Assembly (NCBI GenBank): GCA_025463055.1 | Contig: JAOAPV010000074.1 | Span: 1-64,000, forward strand | Direction: 5' to 3' | From: Candidatus Acidiferrum typicum | GTDB taxonomy: Bacteria; Acidobacteriota; Terriglobia; Acidiferrales; UBA7541 | Length of the DNA stretch: 64,000 bases | Shown here: piece after piece, positions 53,467 to 62,241 of the stretch | Numbering within the stretch: position 1 is the stretch's first letter | How the letters are laid out: every line of letters begins with the position of its first letter | Translations under genes and position numbers: made by a program | The notes under the pieces: generated by a model | Seen by the model: the letters and a program-made list of their open reading frames with translations, nothing else | What the model was told of the DNA's origin: nothing | Databases searched by the model: none

Positions 53467-53668
53467 TTTCGACTAACTTCGAGGAACATCCGATGGCGGA
53501 ATACTACTGAAAGTCAGGCTTCGTGACAACGGCATTCTTCTGGGAAAAAGGTACTGAGAGAGGGGTACTGAGGAAAGAGGTACCCGGACCTACGTGCGGC
53601 AAACTTCAACAACTCTTGCGCTATTATGTGCGGCATTGGGGCGGAGATTTGCCACGGGGGGAACGATC

Positions 53669-55756
53669 ATGAACTTGAAGCAGAAGGTTTCGCGACGGAA
53701 ATTTGTGTCGTCGGCGGTTTCGGCGTCAGCAATTTCCGTCCTGCCTGGCTCGCAACAATTTTTGCGCGAATTTAGTGGCGCTATTCGCACGCGAGCGCTC
53801 GAGCAAAATCCGGTTCCGTTGACGACAACTCCTGCTTGGCGCGATCAGGGAATTCTGAATCTGGCGAAATCGCCCTATGCGAAGCTTCACAGCGTTCCGG
53901 TCCATGCGGTGACGATTGAGGCGGGATTTTGGTCGCTGCGGCGCGAGACGAACGTGAACGCGAGCATTCCTTCGATGGGGAAGCTCCTGGAAGTCAACGG
54001 CCGAATGGATAATTTCCGGCGGCTTAAGGGTAAGAGTTCGGCGGCGCAGCGCGGGCCGGTGTATTCAGATTCCGACATTTACAAATGGATTGAAGCGGCG
54101 GGATTTGCGCTCCAGTCGGGCGAGCTGCCGGAGCTGCGGACAACGGTGGATAAGGATATCCACGAGATTGTGGCGGCGCAGCAAGCGGACGGCTACTTGA
54201 ACACGTATTACGTCCAGGAGCATGCTGCGCAGCGCATGGAGCCGAAGACGCAGCAGCATGGCCACGAACTTTACTGTATTGGGCACTTGCTGCAGGGAGG
54301 AATCGCTTATTACCGCGCAACCGGAGACCGCACGTTGCTGGACGCCGGGACTCGGTTCGTGAATGAGTTTTTGGTGCCGAATTTTGGTCCGGGATCGGAT
54401 AAGAAGCCGCTGTTTTCCGGGCATCCGGAAATGGAGCTGGCGCTGATTGAGTTATACCGGCTGACCGGCGACAAGCGGCAGCTGGAGCTGTCGGGATATT
54501 TGCTCGCTGGCGATTCGCGAATCCATTTTAAGCCTGAAGATTACGTTTATCATTTTTGCGGGGTTCCTTTTACTTCGCGGACGCACCTGGAAGGGCACGC
54601 GGTGCGCGCGATGTACGCCTGCTGCGGCGCGACTGACTATTACCTGGAAACTGGGGATCAGACGTATTGGAAGACGCTGAATGTGCTCTGGAAGGACCTG
54701 GTTTCCGCGCAGATGTATGTCACGGGCGGGGTGGGCTCGCGCAGCGACGGCGAAGCCTTTGGCGATCCTTATGAATTGCCGAACGCGCGGGCGTACGGCG
54801 AGAGCTGTGCGGCCATCGGGAACATGATGTGGAACTGGCGGATGCTCGCGGCCACCGGCGAAGCCAAGTACGCGGATGTGATTGAGCGCGCGCTATACAA
54901 CGGCATCAATTCGGGGATGTCGCTGAACGGGGCGCTCTATTGCTATCGCAATCCGCTGGCGTTTGATCCCTCGCGCGGGGACAAGATTCGCAACGAATGG
55001 TATGACACGACGTGCTGCCCGCCGAATTTGGAACGTACGCTGGCATCATTGCCGGGATATTTCTACAGCACCAGCGACGAAGGCGTTTACGTACACCTTT
55101 ACGACAATTCCCAGCTTAATTGGCACCTGGAGAATGGGACGGGGCTAACGATTCAGCAGAAGACGAATTATCCGTGGGAGGGCAGTGTCGAGCTTACAGT
55201 TGCAACCGCCGAGCCTGTTGAGTTCACACTATTTGTCCGCATTCCTGGATGGACAGATACGGCGAGAGTTGCGGTAAATGGGAAGGCGATCTCAGACGCG
55301 ATCGCGGGTCAGTATCTGCCCATTCGGCGGCGGTGGTCGGGCGATGACACGGTGAGGCTGCAATTCAATATGGCGCCGCAAATTCTCGAGGCCAACGCGC
55401 AGGTGACGGAGAACAATGGCCGCGCGGCGGTGCAGCGGGGCCCGCTGGTGTATTGCATGGAACAGATCGATCAGGGCGAAGGCGTGGCATTGAAGGATGT
55501 CGCTCTCAGCGCTGACAAGGCTTCGAGCGGCAGATTCGAGGAGAAATTTGACAACGATTTGCTTGGCGGCGTTTTGGTGCTGCGACATGCCGGGACTGTA
55601 CATGAGGAATCAGCAGATCGCAGCGGTTTGTATTTCTCGCATGATGCCGCGCCGCCGAAATCGCGCCCGGTGCAGCTAACATTTATTCCTTATTATGCAT
55701 GGGCCAATAGGGTCCAAACTCCGATGCAAGTGTGGACCCCAGTGGCAAGGGCGTGA
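53669..55756 (+). CDS. GH127-type glycoside hydrolase (beta-L-arabinofuranosidase family), Tat-exported
   Basis: A 695-residue enzyme with a Tat-like signal (MNLKQKVSRRKFVSSAVSAS). The catalytic (alpha/alpha)6 barrel carries the zinc/nucleophile set of GH127: Glu378 and Cys380 in RAYGESCAAIGNMMWNW and Cys449-Cys450 in YDTTCCPPNLERTL; in the studied enzyme a Cys is the nucleophile. C-terminal beta domains follow (TLFVRIPGWTDTARVAVNGK). It releases L-arabinose from plant-type or plant-glycoprotein glycans in known members. GGGGGGA precedes the ATG at 53669; in-frame upstream residues are not signal-like. Confidence 0.9.
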   Translation: MNLKQKVSRRKFVSSAVSASAISVLPGSQQFLREFSGAIRTRALEQNPVPLTTTPAWRDQGILNLAKSPYAKLHSVPVHAVTIEAGFWSLRRETNVNASIPSMGKLLEVNGRMDNFRRLKGKSSAAQRGPVYSDSDIYKWIEAAGFALQSGELPELRTTVDKDIHEIVAAQQADGYLNTYYVQEHAAQRMEPKTQQHGHELYCIGHLLQGGIAYYRATGDRTLLDAGTRFVNEFLVPNFGPGSDKKPLFSGHPEMELALIELYRLTGDKRQLELSGYLLAGDSRIHFKPEDYVYHFCGVPFTSRTHLEGHAVRAMYACCGATDYYLETGDQTYWKTLNVLWKDLVSAQMYVTGGVGSRSDGEAFGDPYELPNARAYGESCAAIGNMMWNWRMLAATGEAKYADVIERALYNGINSGMSLNGALYCYRNPLAFDPSRGDKIRNEWYDTTCCPPNLERTLASLPGYFYSTSDEGVYVHLYDNSQLNWHLENGTGLTIQQKTNYPWEGSVELTVATAEPVEFTLFVRIPGWTDTARVAVNGKAISDAIAGQYLPIRRRWSGDDTVRLQFNMAPQILEANAQVTENNGRAAVQRGPLVYCMEQIDQGEGVALKDVALSADKASSGRFEEKFDNDLLGGVLVLRHAGTVHEESADRSGLYFSHDAAPPKSRPVQLTFIPYYAWANRVQTPMQVWTPVARA

Positions 55757-55781
55757 GCCCCAATTTGTTTTCGACACAGAC

Positions 55782-56261
55782 CTACACCGTGGGAATGAGT
55801 ATTTCGGTTACTAGCTGATCCTCTGGCGTTGTCCTCGGATCGTTCTTGTAGTTTTCAATGCAGTAGTCATCGTGCATCTGGATTTTCTTTTCGGCCACAA
55901 TCTCGAACACGCGGCCAGACGCCTCGCCCAAGTTTGCGTAGGACCCCGTCAAGATGAACCGGCTGTACTTACCGCCTTTAAATTTTTCGTACTTTAAGTT
56001 TTCAGGCAAATTTTTCGGTTCGGCAGCAACTGCAACACCAGCGCGATATATCTTAGGGCCTACTTTGTAGAGGCTCATGTATCCGGTGACTTTGTTGTGT
56101 TCGGAAATCCGCGGAACAAGCGGATGCACTTCTTGCCAAGCTTGCGGCGCAGTGTTCTGAAATGGGCCGATTTTTTCGACAAAGACGTAATGGGTTTCCG
56201 GCCAGGTCACAATCTCGGGTTCTTGCGTAAGTTTCATGGTGGCTTTTTGCGGGGTTGCCAT
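55782..56261 (-). CDS. GyrI-like small-molecule-binding protein
   Basis: A 159-residue single-domain protein. The wording ETHYVFVEKIGPFQNTAPQAWQEVHP, then GKYSRFILTGSYANLGEAS and the end YKNDPRTTPEDQLVTEILIP, is that of GyrI-like (BmrR ligand-binding) domains, which bind amphiphilic or cationic compounds. No DNA-binding domain is attached, so it is a stand-alone binder. AAGGAG lies just ahead of the ATG at 56261. It is converging with the GH127 gene and follows nothing in particular. Confidence 0.8.
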   Translation of the reverse strand: MATPQKATMKLTQEPEIVTWPETHYVFVEKIGPFQNTAPQAWQEVHPLVPRISEHNKVTGYMSLYKVGPKIYRAGVAVAAEPKNLPENLKYEKFKGGKYSRFILTGSYANLGEASGRVFEIVAEKKIQMHDDYCIENYKNDPRTTPEDQLVTEILIPTV

Positions 56262-56404
56262 AATCCTGCTCCTTTGATTGGAAAGCTCCTTAAAAATAAC
56301 ACGACTTGCATATTGCAAGTAAGTGGCTGACCGAAAGGCATTCGAATTCGGATACTACAAATCTATTAGACACCCATCTAGTGGCGCGGTTTTTTGGCAA
56401 TTGC

Positions 56405-58885
56405 TTACTCCGCACGCAAGGCTTCCACTGGGTCCACGGTTGCGGCGCGTCGTGATGGGAGATAACTGGCGAGCCACGCGGTCGCCGCTAGTCCGAGGGA
56501 TACTGTGCCGTACGTGACTGGATCGACGGGATTCACGTTGAATAGCAGAGACGACATCAGTCGCATCAAGAGGACGGCAGCGACTAGACCACTCGCCACA
56601 CCTATGCCGGTCAGTACTAAACCGTGACGCACGAACATTCCGGTGACGGTAGGCTGCTGCGCCCCGAGCGCCATCCGTATGCCGATTTCGCGGGTTCGCT
56701 GCGACACGGAATAGGCGATGACGCCATAAATGCCTACGACACCAAGCAGCAGCGCCATCGCTCCTGCGACACCCAGCATAATCAAGGTGAACGACGTGCG
56801 CGCCAAGGACCTGGAGTAGAAATAATCGAACGTGTGCACTTCGGCGAGCGGCAGGTTGGCGTCCACGGACCAAACCGCTTCCCGCACGTTCTTCAGTAGC
56901 GCTTCGGAACCGGCGCGCGGCGACCGAACAATGAAAGCCACATCGCGGCGCACGGAAATGTCGTCGCCTTCGAACTGCGCCAAAAGCAGGGGCCAATATA
57001 CAGATGAAGGCGGTTTGTTATTCACGCCATCGTCATGAAGATCGCCCACCACGCCGATTATTTCTCGCCAGTCGTCTTTTGTGCTGACTTGAATTCGTTT
57101 GCCCAGCGCAGCGGCAGGTTCGTGCCAATATTCTCGCGCGAGATTTTCCGAGATCATAGCTACGGGCGTCTTGTTGTACGTGTCGGTCCAGGTTATCTCG
57201 CGGCCGGCAACCAACGGTGTTCCTAAGGTCTTCAAAAATCCAGGCGAGATACACTTGAACAGTCGCAGCGGCGGAAACTCTCCCTCGGCGTAGGTGCGTC
57301 CTTCCAGAAGAATCGGGTCGTGCCAGCCGCCTCCTACGCCGCCGGCCATGGGAAGTTTTGTGCTAATGCTCACCGACGACACGCCGAGAATGGCTTCGAG
57401 GTTGTGCAGAATCTCTTCTTCCTTGCGGATGACGCGTTCCGGTTCTTTTACGTGCGTTTCCGGAATCGAGATGCGAAATGTCTGCAGCCCACCGGGATCA
57501 GTGAAGCCCGGATTCACTCTGGTCAGAGCGCGGAAGGTGCGAATCATCAGTCCCGAGCAGATCAGCAGAACGAGTGCCAACGCCACCTGTACAACTACGA
57601 GAGTGTTTCGAGCGCGATGTTGCTCCCTGCTTTGGCTCAACCCGCGGCCGCCTTCGCGGATGCCGGTGGTCAGGCGCGCGCCAGCGTATTTAAGAATGGG
57701 GACGCAGCCGAAGAGCAAACTGGCGAGCAGGGATACCGCGAGCGTAAACAGCAACACCGGCCCGTCGATGCCGACTTCGCTGATGCGAGGCAATCCTGCC
57801 GGCGCTACGGCCACCAGCACGCGTAACGCAGCGTAGGCGAGGCCCAAGCCACCTACGCTCCCGAGCAGCCCAAGGATTACGCTCTCCAGCAAGAGTTCGC
57901 TAGCAATGCGCCACCAACCGGCTCCGAGGGCGGCGCGAAGTGCCAACTCCTGTCTACGTCCTTCCATTCGGACAAGCAGAAGATTGGCCACATTCGCGCA
58001 GGCGATCAGCAGCACCATGCCGATCGAGCCCATCAGGACCCACAACATTTTGCCCACATCACCGACCACATCTTGTTTCAGCGGCCGGACGTTTGGGCCG
58101 ATACGCGCGTCCCGGAATAGCTTGATGCTGAATCCTGGCGGCGCGGGGAAAGTATTCTCCACGATGGGAAGCATGCGTCCGACGTCCGCATTGGCTTGCT
58201 GCAGCGTCACGCCGGGCTTCAGTCTGGCAAGCGCCTCGTAGCTGAAATTGCCCAAATGTGTTTTGTTTCGATCAAATTGAAGAGGCGTGACGATCGCGGC
58301 ATCTTCCCGGTCGAGGAAATGAAATTCCTTAGGCAGCACGCCGATGATTTGGCGGTCTTTGCCGTCGATAACCAGCATTCGGCCAATTACGTGGGAGTCC
58401 GCTCCGAATTTTTTGCGCCAATATGCATTGCTTAAAATCACCGTCTCGGGAGCGCCGGGCACATCATCTTCATGGCGAAACAGCCGGCCCAACGCAGGTT
58501 GCACGCCTAAGACGGGAAGAGTGCCATCGCTGACGTTGAGTGCGGATACCTGTTCCGGTTCACCGATTCCCGTTACGCTGACCGAATCGCCTTGATACAT
58601 TCCGATTTCCTGGAAAGAGCGCCCTTGCTCGCGGTAAATGAAATAGTTGGACGGCGACATGTTCAGTTCCGGAATGTTGATGCCGGGAGCGGTGTGCCAC
58701 ACGCCAACCAGTTCCTCAGAGTGCGGATAGGGCAACGGCTTGAGAAGGACGCCCTCAAGGACGCTGAACACGACGGTGTTTGCACCCACTCCTGCGGCGA
58801 GGGTGATGAGGGTGATCACTGTGAACATCGGGGCGCGCCCAAGTCTCCGCAAGACTTGGCGCAACTGGTTTCTGAATGAACTCAT
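56405..58885 (-). CDS. ADOP-type duplicated ABC permease (MacB/FtsX-like)
   Basis: An 826-residue permease made of two FtsX-type halves. Each half has the MacB-like periplasmic domain (opening LRRLGRAPMFTVITLITLAAG, NTVVFSVLEGVLLKPLPYP) and FtsX membrane helices. Family phrases include LIACANVANLLLVRMEGRRQELALRAALGAG, read here in two parts, and the final helices VVGIYGVIAYSVSQRTREIGIRMALG and PSRRAATVDPVEALRAE. ADOP proteins are abundant in Acidobacteriota, and usually no ATPase gene is adjacent, as here. AGGAGG precedes the ATG at 58885; upstream frame residues look like noise. Confidence 0.9.
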   Translation of the reverse strand: MSSFRNQLRQVLRRLGRAPMFTVITLITLAAGVGANTVVFSVLEGVLLKPLPYPHSEELVGVWHTAPGINIPELNMSPSNYFIYREQGRSFQEIGMYQGDSVSVTGIGEPEQVSALNVSDGTLPVLGVQPALGRLFRHEDDVPGAPETVILSNAYWRKKFGADSHVIGRMLVIDGKDRQIIGVLPKEFHFLDREDAAIVTPLQFDRNKTHLGNFSYEALARLKPGVTLQQANADVGRMLPIVENTFPAPPGFSIKLFRDARIGPNVRPLKQDVVGDVGKMLWVLMGSIGMVLLIACANVANLLLVRMEGRRQELALRAALGAGWWRIASELLLESVILGLLGSVGGLGLAYAALRVLVAVAPAGLPRISEVGIDGPVLLFTLAVSLLASLLFGCVPILKYAGARLTTGIREGGRGLSQSREQHRARNTLVVVQVALALVLLICSGLMIRTFRALTRVNPGFTDPGGLQTFRISIPETHVKEPERVIRKEEEILHNLEAILGVSSVSISTKLPMAGGVGGGWHDPILLEGRTYAEGEFPPLRLFKCISPGFLKTLGTPLVAGREITWTDTYNKTPVAMISENLAREYWHEPAAALGKRIQVSTKDDWREIIGVVGDLHDDGVNNKPPSSVYWPLLLAQFEGDDISVRRDVAFIVRSPRAGSEALLKNVREAVWSVDANLPLAEVHTFDYFYSRSLARTSFTLIMLGVAGAMALLLGVVGIYGVIAYSVSQRTREIGIRMALGAQQPTVTGMFVRHGLVLTGIGVASGLVAAVLLMRLMSSLLFNVNPVDPVTYGTVSLGLAATAWLASYLPSRRAATVDPVEALRAE

Positions 58886-59032
58886 TAGACGGCCTCCTGC
58901 CAGAGCCGCTTTGCACGGGTCGCAACTGTGTCGGAGTCGAGCTGCTACATTTGGTACGTTTGCGCGCGCGTTAAGTTCCGAAAACATTCGGGCGCTGCGG
59001 CAATGCTTGGCGTTGCTGAAAGCGGAAGTGCG

Positions 59033-59062
59033 TTGACAGAAGGCCGAGGTGTACTCTAGTAT
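59033..59062 (+). promoter_or_regulatory. Sigma-70-type promoter of the ribosomal protein cluster
   Basis: A perfect -35 TTGACA (59033-59038) and TAGTAT (59057-59062) are separated by 18 bases. Initiation near 59069 would give a leader of about 33 bases to rplM. This is the best sigma-70-like promoter in the window. Confidence 0.75.
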
Positions 59063-59101
59063 TGACGTTTGTTTCTACAGGGAAAGGTGTGACTAAGGGC
59101 G

Positions 59102-59551
59102 ATGAGGACGTATGTAGCCAAGGGAGAAGAGGCCGAAGCGCTGAAGGAAGGCGCGAACTGGTTTGTGGTCGATGCCACGGATCAGGTTTTGGGCCGTCTG
59201 GCCACCAAAGTGGCACGCATGTTGATCGGTAAGGATAAGCCGAGCTTTACGCCGTACCTGGATTCGGGCGATCACGTTGTGGTGATCAATGCCGATAAGG
59301 TGCGGATGACCGGGAACAAGGTCGAGCAAAAAGTGTATTATTCGCATAGCGGATATCCCGGCGGATTGAAGGAAGTTCCGGCGAAGCGTTTGCGCGTGAA
59401 CAAAGCGGATTGGATGATTCGCGAGGCTGTTCTCGGGATGCTGCCTAAGAATAAGCTGCGTGCGCGGCGCGCGAAGAAGCTGCGAATTTATCGCGATGCG
59501 GCGGGATTAGCGCGGCACGCGGGGCAAAAGCCGCAGGCAGTTACGCTGTAG
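59102..59551 (+). CDS. rplM: 50S ribosomal protein L13
   Basis: A 149-residue L13 with the conserved WFVVDATDQVLGRLATKVARML, GDHVVVINADKVRMTGNK and YYSHSGYPGG; the C-terminus has the usual GMLPKNKLRA and RAKKLRIY. It binds 23S rRNA early in large-subunit assembly. It is the first gene of the cluster and starts at ATG 59102 behind AAGGG. Normally rpsI follows within a few bases; here 242 bases intervene. Confidence 0.97.
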   Translation: MRTYVAKGEEAEALKEGANWFVVDATDQVLGRLATKVARMLIGKDKPSFTPYLDSGDHVVVINADKVRMTGNKVEQKVYYSHSGYPGGLKEVPAKRLRVNKADWMIREAVLGMLPKNKLRARRAKKLRIYRDAAGLARHAGQKPQAVTL

Positions 59552-59793
59552 GGTTTTTCTGAGGATAGCCAGAATTGGCTGTTCCGTTTGAGATTCGGGG
59601 ATTGTTGTTCTGGTGGGTTAGCAGCCTGCAGTATCCCAGTCTCCAGGTTTGGCGTGGGTATGCGCTAAGTGTTTTTCCGCACGTTGCGGTGCCTTCCTTC
59701 GTCGAGTAGGGAGCAACCCCGCCAAGCGGGTAAACCGAAGCGTGAAGTTTTATGGTCCTGTAATGCAGGACCGTCTGCAATTTAGGAGGATCG
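59552..59793 (+). ncRNA. Structured rplM-rpsI spacer: candidate leader RNA
   Basis: Three hairpins can be read: CCGCA-CGT-TGCGG (59677-59689), CCCGC-CAA-GCGGG (59718-59730) and GGTCCTG-TAATG-CAGGACC (59754-59772). The last ends 11 bases ahead of the AGGAGG ribosome site of rpsI, and TGCAGGACCGTCTGCA can form an alternative pairing across it. No known riboswitch consensus was recognised. It could be a cis-regulator of rpsI or a processing/pausing region. Confidence 0.4.
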
Positions 59794-60210
59794 TTGAGTT
59801 CTACGGGCACGCCCATCGCGGGCACAAATTGGTTTCTCGGTACCGGCCGCCGCAAGGAGTCTATAGCGCGCGTGTTTCTACGCGCAGGGTCGGGCAAGTT
59901 CACGGTGAACAAGCGGACTGTCGAGGAATACTTCCCGAACTTTGCGTGGAAGCATGACGCCATTGAGCCTCTTAAGTTCACCAACATGGCCGAGCAAGTA
60001 GACGTCATTGTCACCGCGCATGGCGGTGGCGTCGGCGGTCAAGCGGGCGCGGTGCGCATGGGATTGGCGCGCGCGATTGCGAAGTTCAATCCAGAGCTGC
60101 GGCCCTCGCTGCGCACCAACGGTTTTCTGACCCGCGACTCCCGTATGAAGGAACGCAAGAAGTACGGACAGAAGGGCGCGCGGAAGCGCTTCCAGTTCAC
60201 GAAGCGTTAA
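59794..60210 (+). CDS. rpsI: 30S ribosomal protein S9
   Basis: A 138-residue S9 with GTGRRKESIARVFLRAGSGKFTVNKR, VTAHGGGVGGQAGAVRMGLARA and the C-terminal basic tail KKYGQKGARKRFQFTKR that reaches the P-site tRNA. The start is TTG 59794, with AGGAGG five bases upstream (59784-59789); no ATG in frame gives a proper N-terminus. It follows the structured spacer after rplM. Confidence 0.96.
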   Translation: MSSTGTPIAGTNWFLGTGRRKESIARVFLRAGSGKFTVNKRTVEEYFPNFAWKHDAIEPLKFTNMAEQVDVIVTAHGGGVGGQAGAVRMGLARAIAKFNPELRPSLRTNGFLTRDSRMKERKKYGQKGARKRFQFTKR

Positions 60211-60362
60211 TTTTTTGACGCCCTGCGGGGCGTTAACGACCTCCGTCCCGGTTCGCCGGGACGAGATCACGGCCGGCAAGCTGCCGGCAAGAAGGCTGCT
60301 CTTCAGCGTATCGCGAATAACTCGATGCGCTGCCGCAAGCAGCTATCCTTAAAGGAGGAAAC
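60211..60362. promoter_or_regulatory. rpsI-rpsB spacer with three stacked hairpins
   Basis: Hairpins read in order: ACGCCC-TGCG-GGGCGT (60218-60233), CGTCCCGG-TTCG-CCGGGACG (60244-60263, a UUCG tetraloop) and GCCGGCA-AGC-TGCCGGC (60272-60288). A T-run of six precedes the first, so none ends in a terminator tail on the plus strand. They could be partial terminators, mRNA stabilisers or an S2-type control leader. The last one is the dispersed 17-base element also at 41771. Confidence 0.6.
60272..60288. repeat. 17-base palindrome GCCGGCA-AGC-TGCCGGC
   Basis: Second copy of the element at 41771-41787, differing only in the last base of the three-base loop. Confidence 0.7.
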
Positions 60363-61238
60363 TTGGCAGTTGAAATTACGATGAAGGAGCTGCTGGAGGC
60401 CGGAGTTCACTTTGGCCACCAGACGCGCCGCTGGAACCCGAAGATGAAGGAATATATTTTCGGGGAACGCAACGGCATTCACATTATCGATCTTCAGAAG
60501 ACCCTCAAGATGTTCCGCGAAGCGAGCCGCTTCGTGAGTGAAATTTCGTCGCATGGCAGAACGGTGTTGTTTGTGGGCACCAAGCGGCAGGCGCAGGAAG
60601 CCGTGGCTGAAGAAGCCAAGAAATGCGGCGCATACTTCGTGAACCACCGCTGGCTCGGCGGCACGCTGACCAACTGGGCGACCCTGCAAAAATCCATCAA
60701 GCGGCTGAAGCTGCTGAAAGCCATGAACGAAGACGGCCGCATGGCCGAGCTTTCCAAGAAGGAAAAGGCGCGGTTGGACCGCGAGATGAAGCACCTGTTC
60801 CAGAACCTCGAGGGCATCGAGAATATGGCGCAGCTTCCGGACGCAATGTTCGTGATCGACTCGAACGCAGAAGAGATTGCGGTGAAGGAAGCGCGGCGCA
60901 TGGGCGTGCCGGTAGTCGCGGTGGTCGACACCAATTGCGACCCGGACGTAGTGGACTGGATCATTCCCGGAAACGACGACGCGTTGCGAGCGATTCGTTT
61001 GTTTACCTCGAAGATTTCGGAATCCGTGCTGGAGGGCCACAACATTTATCAGCAATCGCAGGTGGCGGATCAGAAGGCCGCTGCGGACCAGGCTTTGGTG
61101 GAAGGCGTCGAGTACGTCGACACCAGTGCATACGAGCAGTACGAGAAACAAGAAGGCGATTTTGTCGAAGGCGAAGTGCCGGCGGAAGCGCCGGAACCGG
61201 CGGAGACTACCGTACCGCCGGATGAGGAATCCCGGTAA
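60363..61238 (+). CDS. rpsB: 30S ribosomal protein S2
   Basis: A 291-residue S2: [50 protein letters not shown] and the family run [11 protein letters not shown]-like ([20 protein letters not shown]). The acidic Pro/Glu-rich tail of about 55 residues beyond the core is longer than in Escherichia coli. The start is TTG 60363, five bases after AAAGGAGG; ATG 60381 would cut six residues. It leads to tsf across a strong hairpin. Confidence 0.95.
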   Translation: MAVEITMKELLEAGVHFGHQTRRWNPKMKEYIFGERNGIHIIDLQKTLKMFREASRFVSEISSHGRTVLFVGTKRQAQEAVAEEAKKCGAYFVNHRWLGGTLTNWATLQKSIKRLKLLKAMNEDGRMAELSKKEKARLDREMKHLFQNLEGIENMAQLPDAMFVIDSNAEEIAVKEARRMGVPVVAVVDTNCDPDVVDWIIPGNDDALRAIRLFTSKISESVLEGHNIYQQSQVADQKAAADQALVEGVEYVDTSAYEQYEKQEGDFVEGEVPAEAPEPAETTVPPDEESR

Positions 61239-61261
61239 GCAAATCGCGCTGGCATAGATTT

Positions 61262-61306
61262 AAAACGGCCCGGCGCTGCAGTCCAACTCAGGCGCCGGGC
61301 CGTTTT
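61262..61306. terminator. Bidirectional terminator-type hairpin between rpsB and tsf
   Basis: Perfect 15-base arms AAAACGGCCCGGCGC (61262-61276) and GCGCCGGGCCGTTTT (61292-61306) with a 15-base loop. It ends in four T's on both strands. tsf follows, so it must act as an attenuator or incomplete terminator, unless tsf has its own promoter. Confidence 0.8.
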
Positions 61307-61386
61307 GCAAATAGGCGCATCTAATGCGACTAACAGCGGACTTCAGGCCCGAAGAGAAGATTCACGGTTAGCAAGAAAGAAAAAGG

Positions 61387-62043
61387 ATGAGTACACAACA
61401 ACCAGCTATGCAAATCCCAGCAAATCTCGTGAAGGAATTGCGCGAGCGCACCGGTGCGGGCTTCAGCGATTGCCGAGCGGCGCTGGTGGAAGCGGAAGGC
61501 GACATCGAGAAGGCTATCAACATTTTGCGCAAGAAGGGCCAGGCAGCGGCCGCCAAGAAGGCGCAGCGAGAAGCCAGTGAAGGGCTGGTGGGGCACTATA
61601 TTCACGCCGGCGGGAAAATCGGCGTGATTGTGGAAGTGAACTGCGAGTCTGACTTCGTGGCGCGCACGGCCGCGTATCAGCAGTTGTGCCACGATATTGC
61701 TATGCACATTGCGGCGCTCGATCCACGCTATTTGCGGCGCGAAGAAGTCACTCCGCAGATGCTCGAGAAAGAGCGCGACATCTATCGCGAGCAGGCGCGC
61801 GCCACCGGGAAAACCGACCAGGTGATCGAGAAAATCGTCACAGGAAAGATGGAGAAGTTTTACGAGGAGAATTGCCTCTACGAACAGCACTACATCCGGG
61901 ACGAGTCAGTCACCATCAAGGAAATGATCGCGCAGGCTGTCGCCAATTTGGGCGAAAACATTGCGGTGCGGCGCTTTGTGCGCTTCAAGGTTGGCGAAGT
62001 CAGCGGGGCCGCGGGTTCGACGGTGGAATCGGTCACGGCTTAA
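61387..62043 (+). CDS. tsf: Elongation factor Ts
   Basis: A 218-residue EF-Ts, short form. The UBA-like N-terminal domain LVKELRERTGAGFSDCRAAL and the nucleotide-exchange core HAGGKIGVIVEVNCESDFVA (split here as KIGVIVEVNCESDFVA) are intact, but the protein lacks the long coiled-coil domain seen in Escherichia coli (283 residues), as in Thermus. It recycles EF-Tu from GDP to GTP. ATG 61387 lies behind GAAAAAGG; ATG 61408 is also possible. Confidence 0.95.
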   Translation: MSTQQPAMQIPANLVKELRERTGAGFSDCRAALVEAEGDIEKAINILRKKGQAAAAKKAQREASEGLVGHYIHAGGKIGVIVEVNCESDFVARTAAYQQLCHDIAMHIAALDPRYLRREEVTPQMLEKERDIYREQARATGKTDQVIEKIVTGKMEKFYEENCLYEQHYIRDESVTIKEMIAQAVANLGENIAVRRFVRFKVGEVSGAAGSTVESVTA

Positions 62044-62059
62044 TCCGGTTCTAATTAGA

Positions 62060-62094
62060 AAAGAGCGTCCCGTGACTTGGGGCGCTCTTTTTTT
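62060..62094 (+). terminator. Rho-independent terminator after tsf
   Basis: AAAGAGCGTCCC (62060-62071) pairs with GGGGCGCTCTTT (62079-62090), one G-U wobble, and is followed by TTTT. It is 17 bases after the stop codon and ends the ribosomal protein transcript. Confidence 0.9.
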
Positions 62095-62177
62095 GAGCAC
62101 GTAACTTGCTACTGCTTTCCCGCTATCCAACTAGTCTGTAGCGCAAAAGCGGCGGCAGTCCAAAAAGTGCGGTGCGC

Positions 62178-62208
62178 TTGTGCGGCGGCTGGCATTGTTT
62201 GTTACAAT
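62178..62208 (+). promoter_or_regulatory. Promoter candidate for pyrH
   Basis: An extended -10 TGTTACAAT (62200-62208) lies 33 bases ahead of the pyrH ATG; TTGTGC (62178-62183) is a weak -35 with a 19-base spacer. It agrees with the terminator between tsf and pyrH. Confidence 0.5.
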
Positions 62209-62241
62209 TCCGACGGATTTTCGATCGCATCACGGAGAATC

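Noticed and set aside
59552-59793. A known riboswitch (cyclic di-GMP, guanidine, FMN or ZTP type) between rplM and rpsI
   Set aside because: The hairpins do not match the conserved loops of these classes as I know them; kept only as an unnamed structured spacer.
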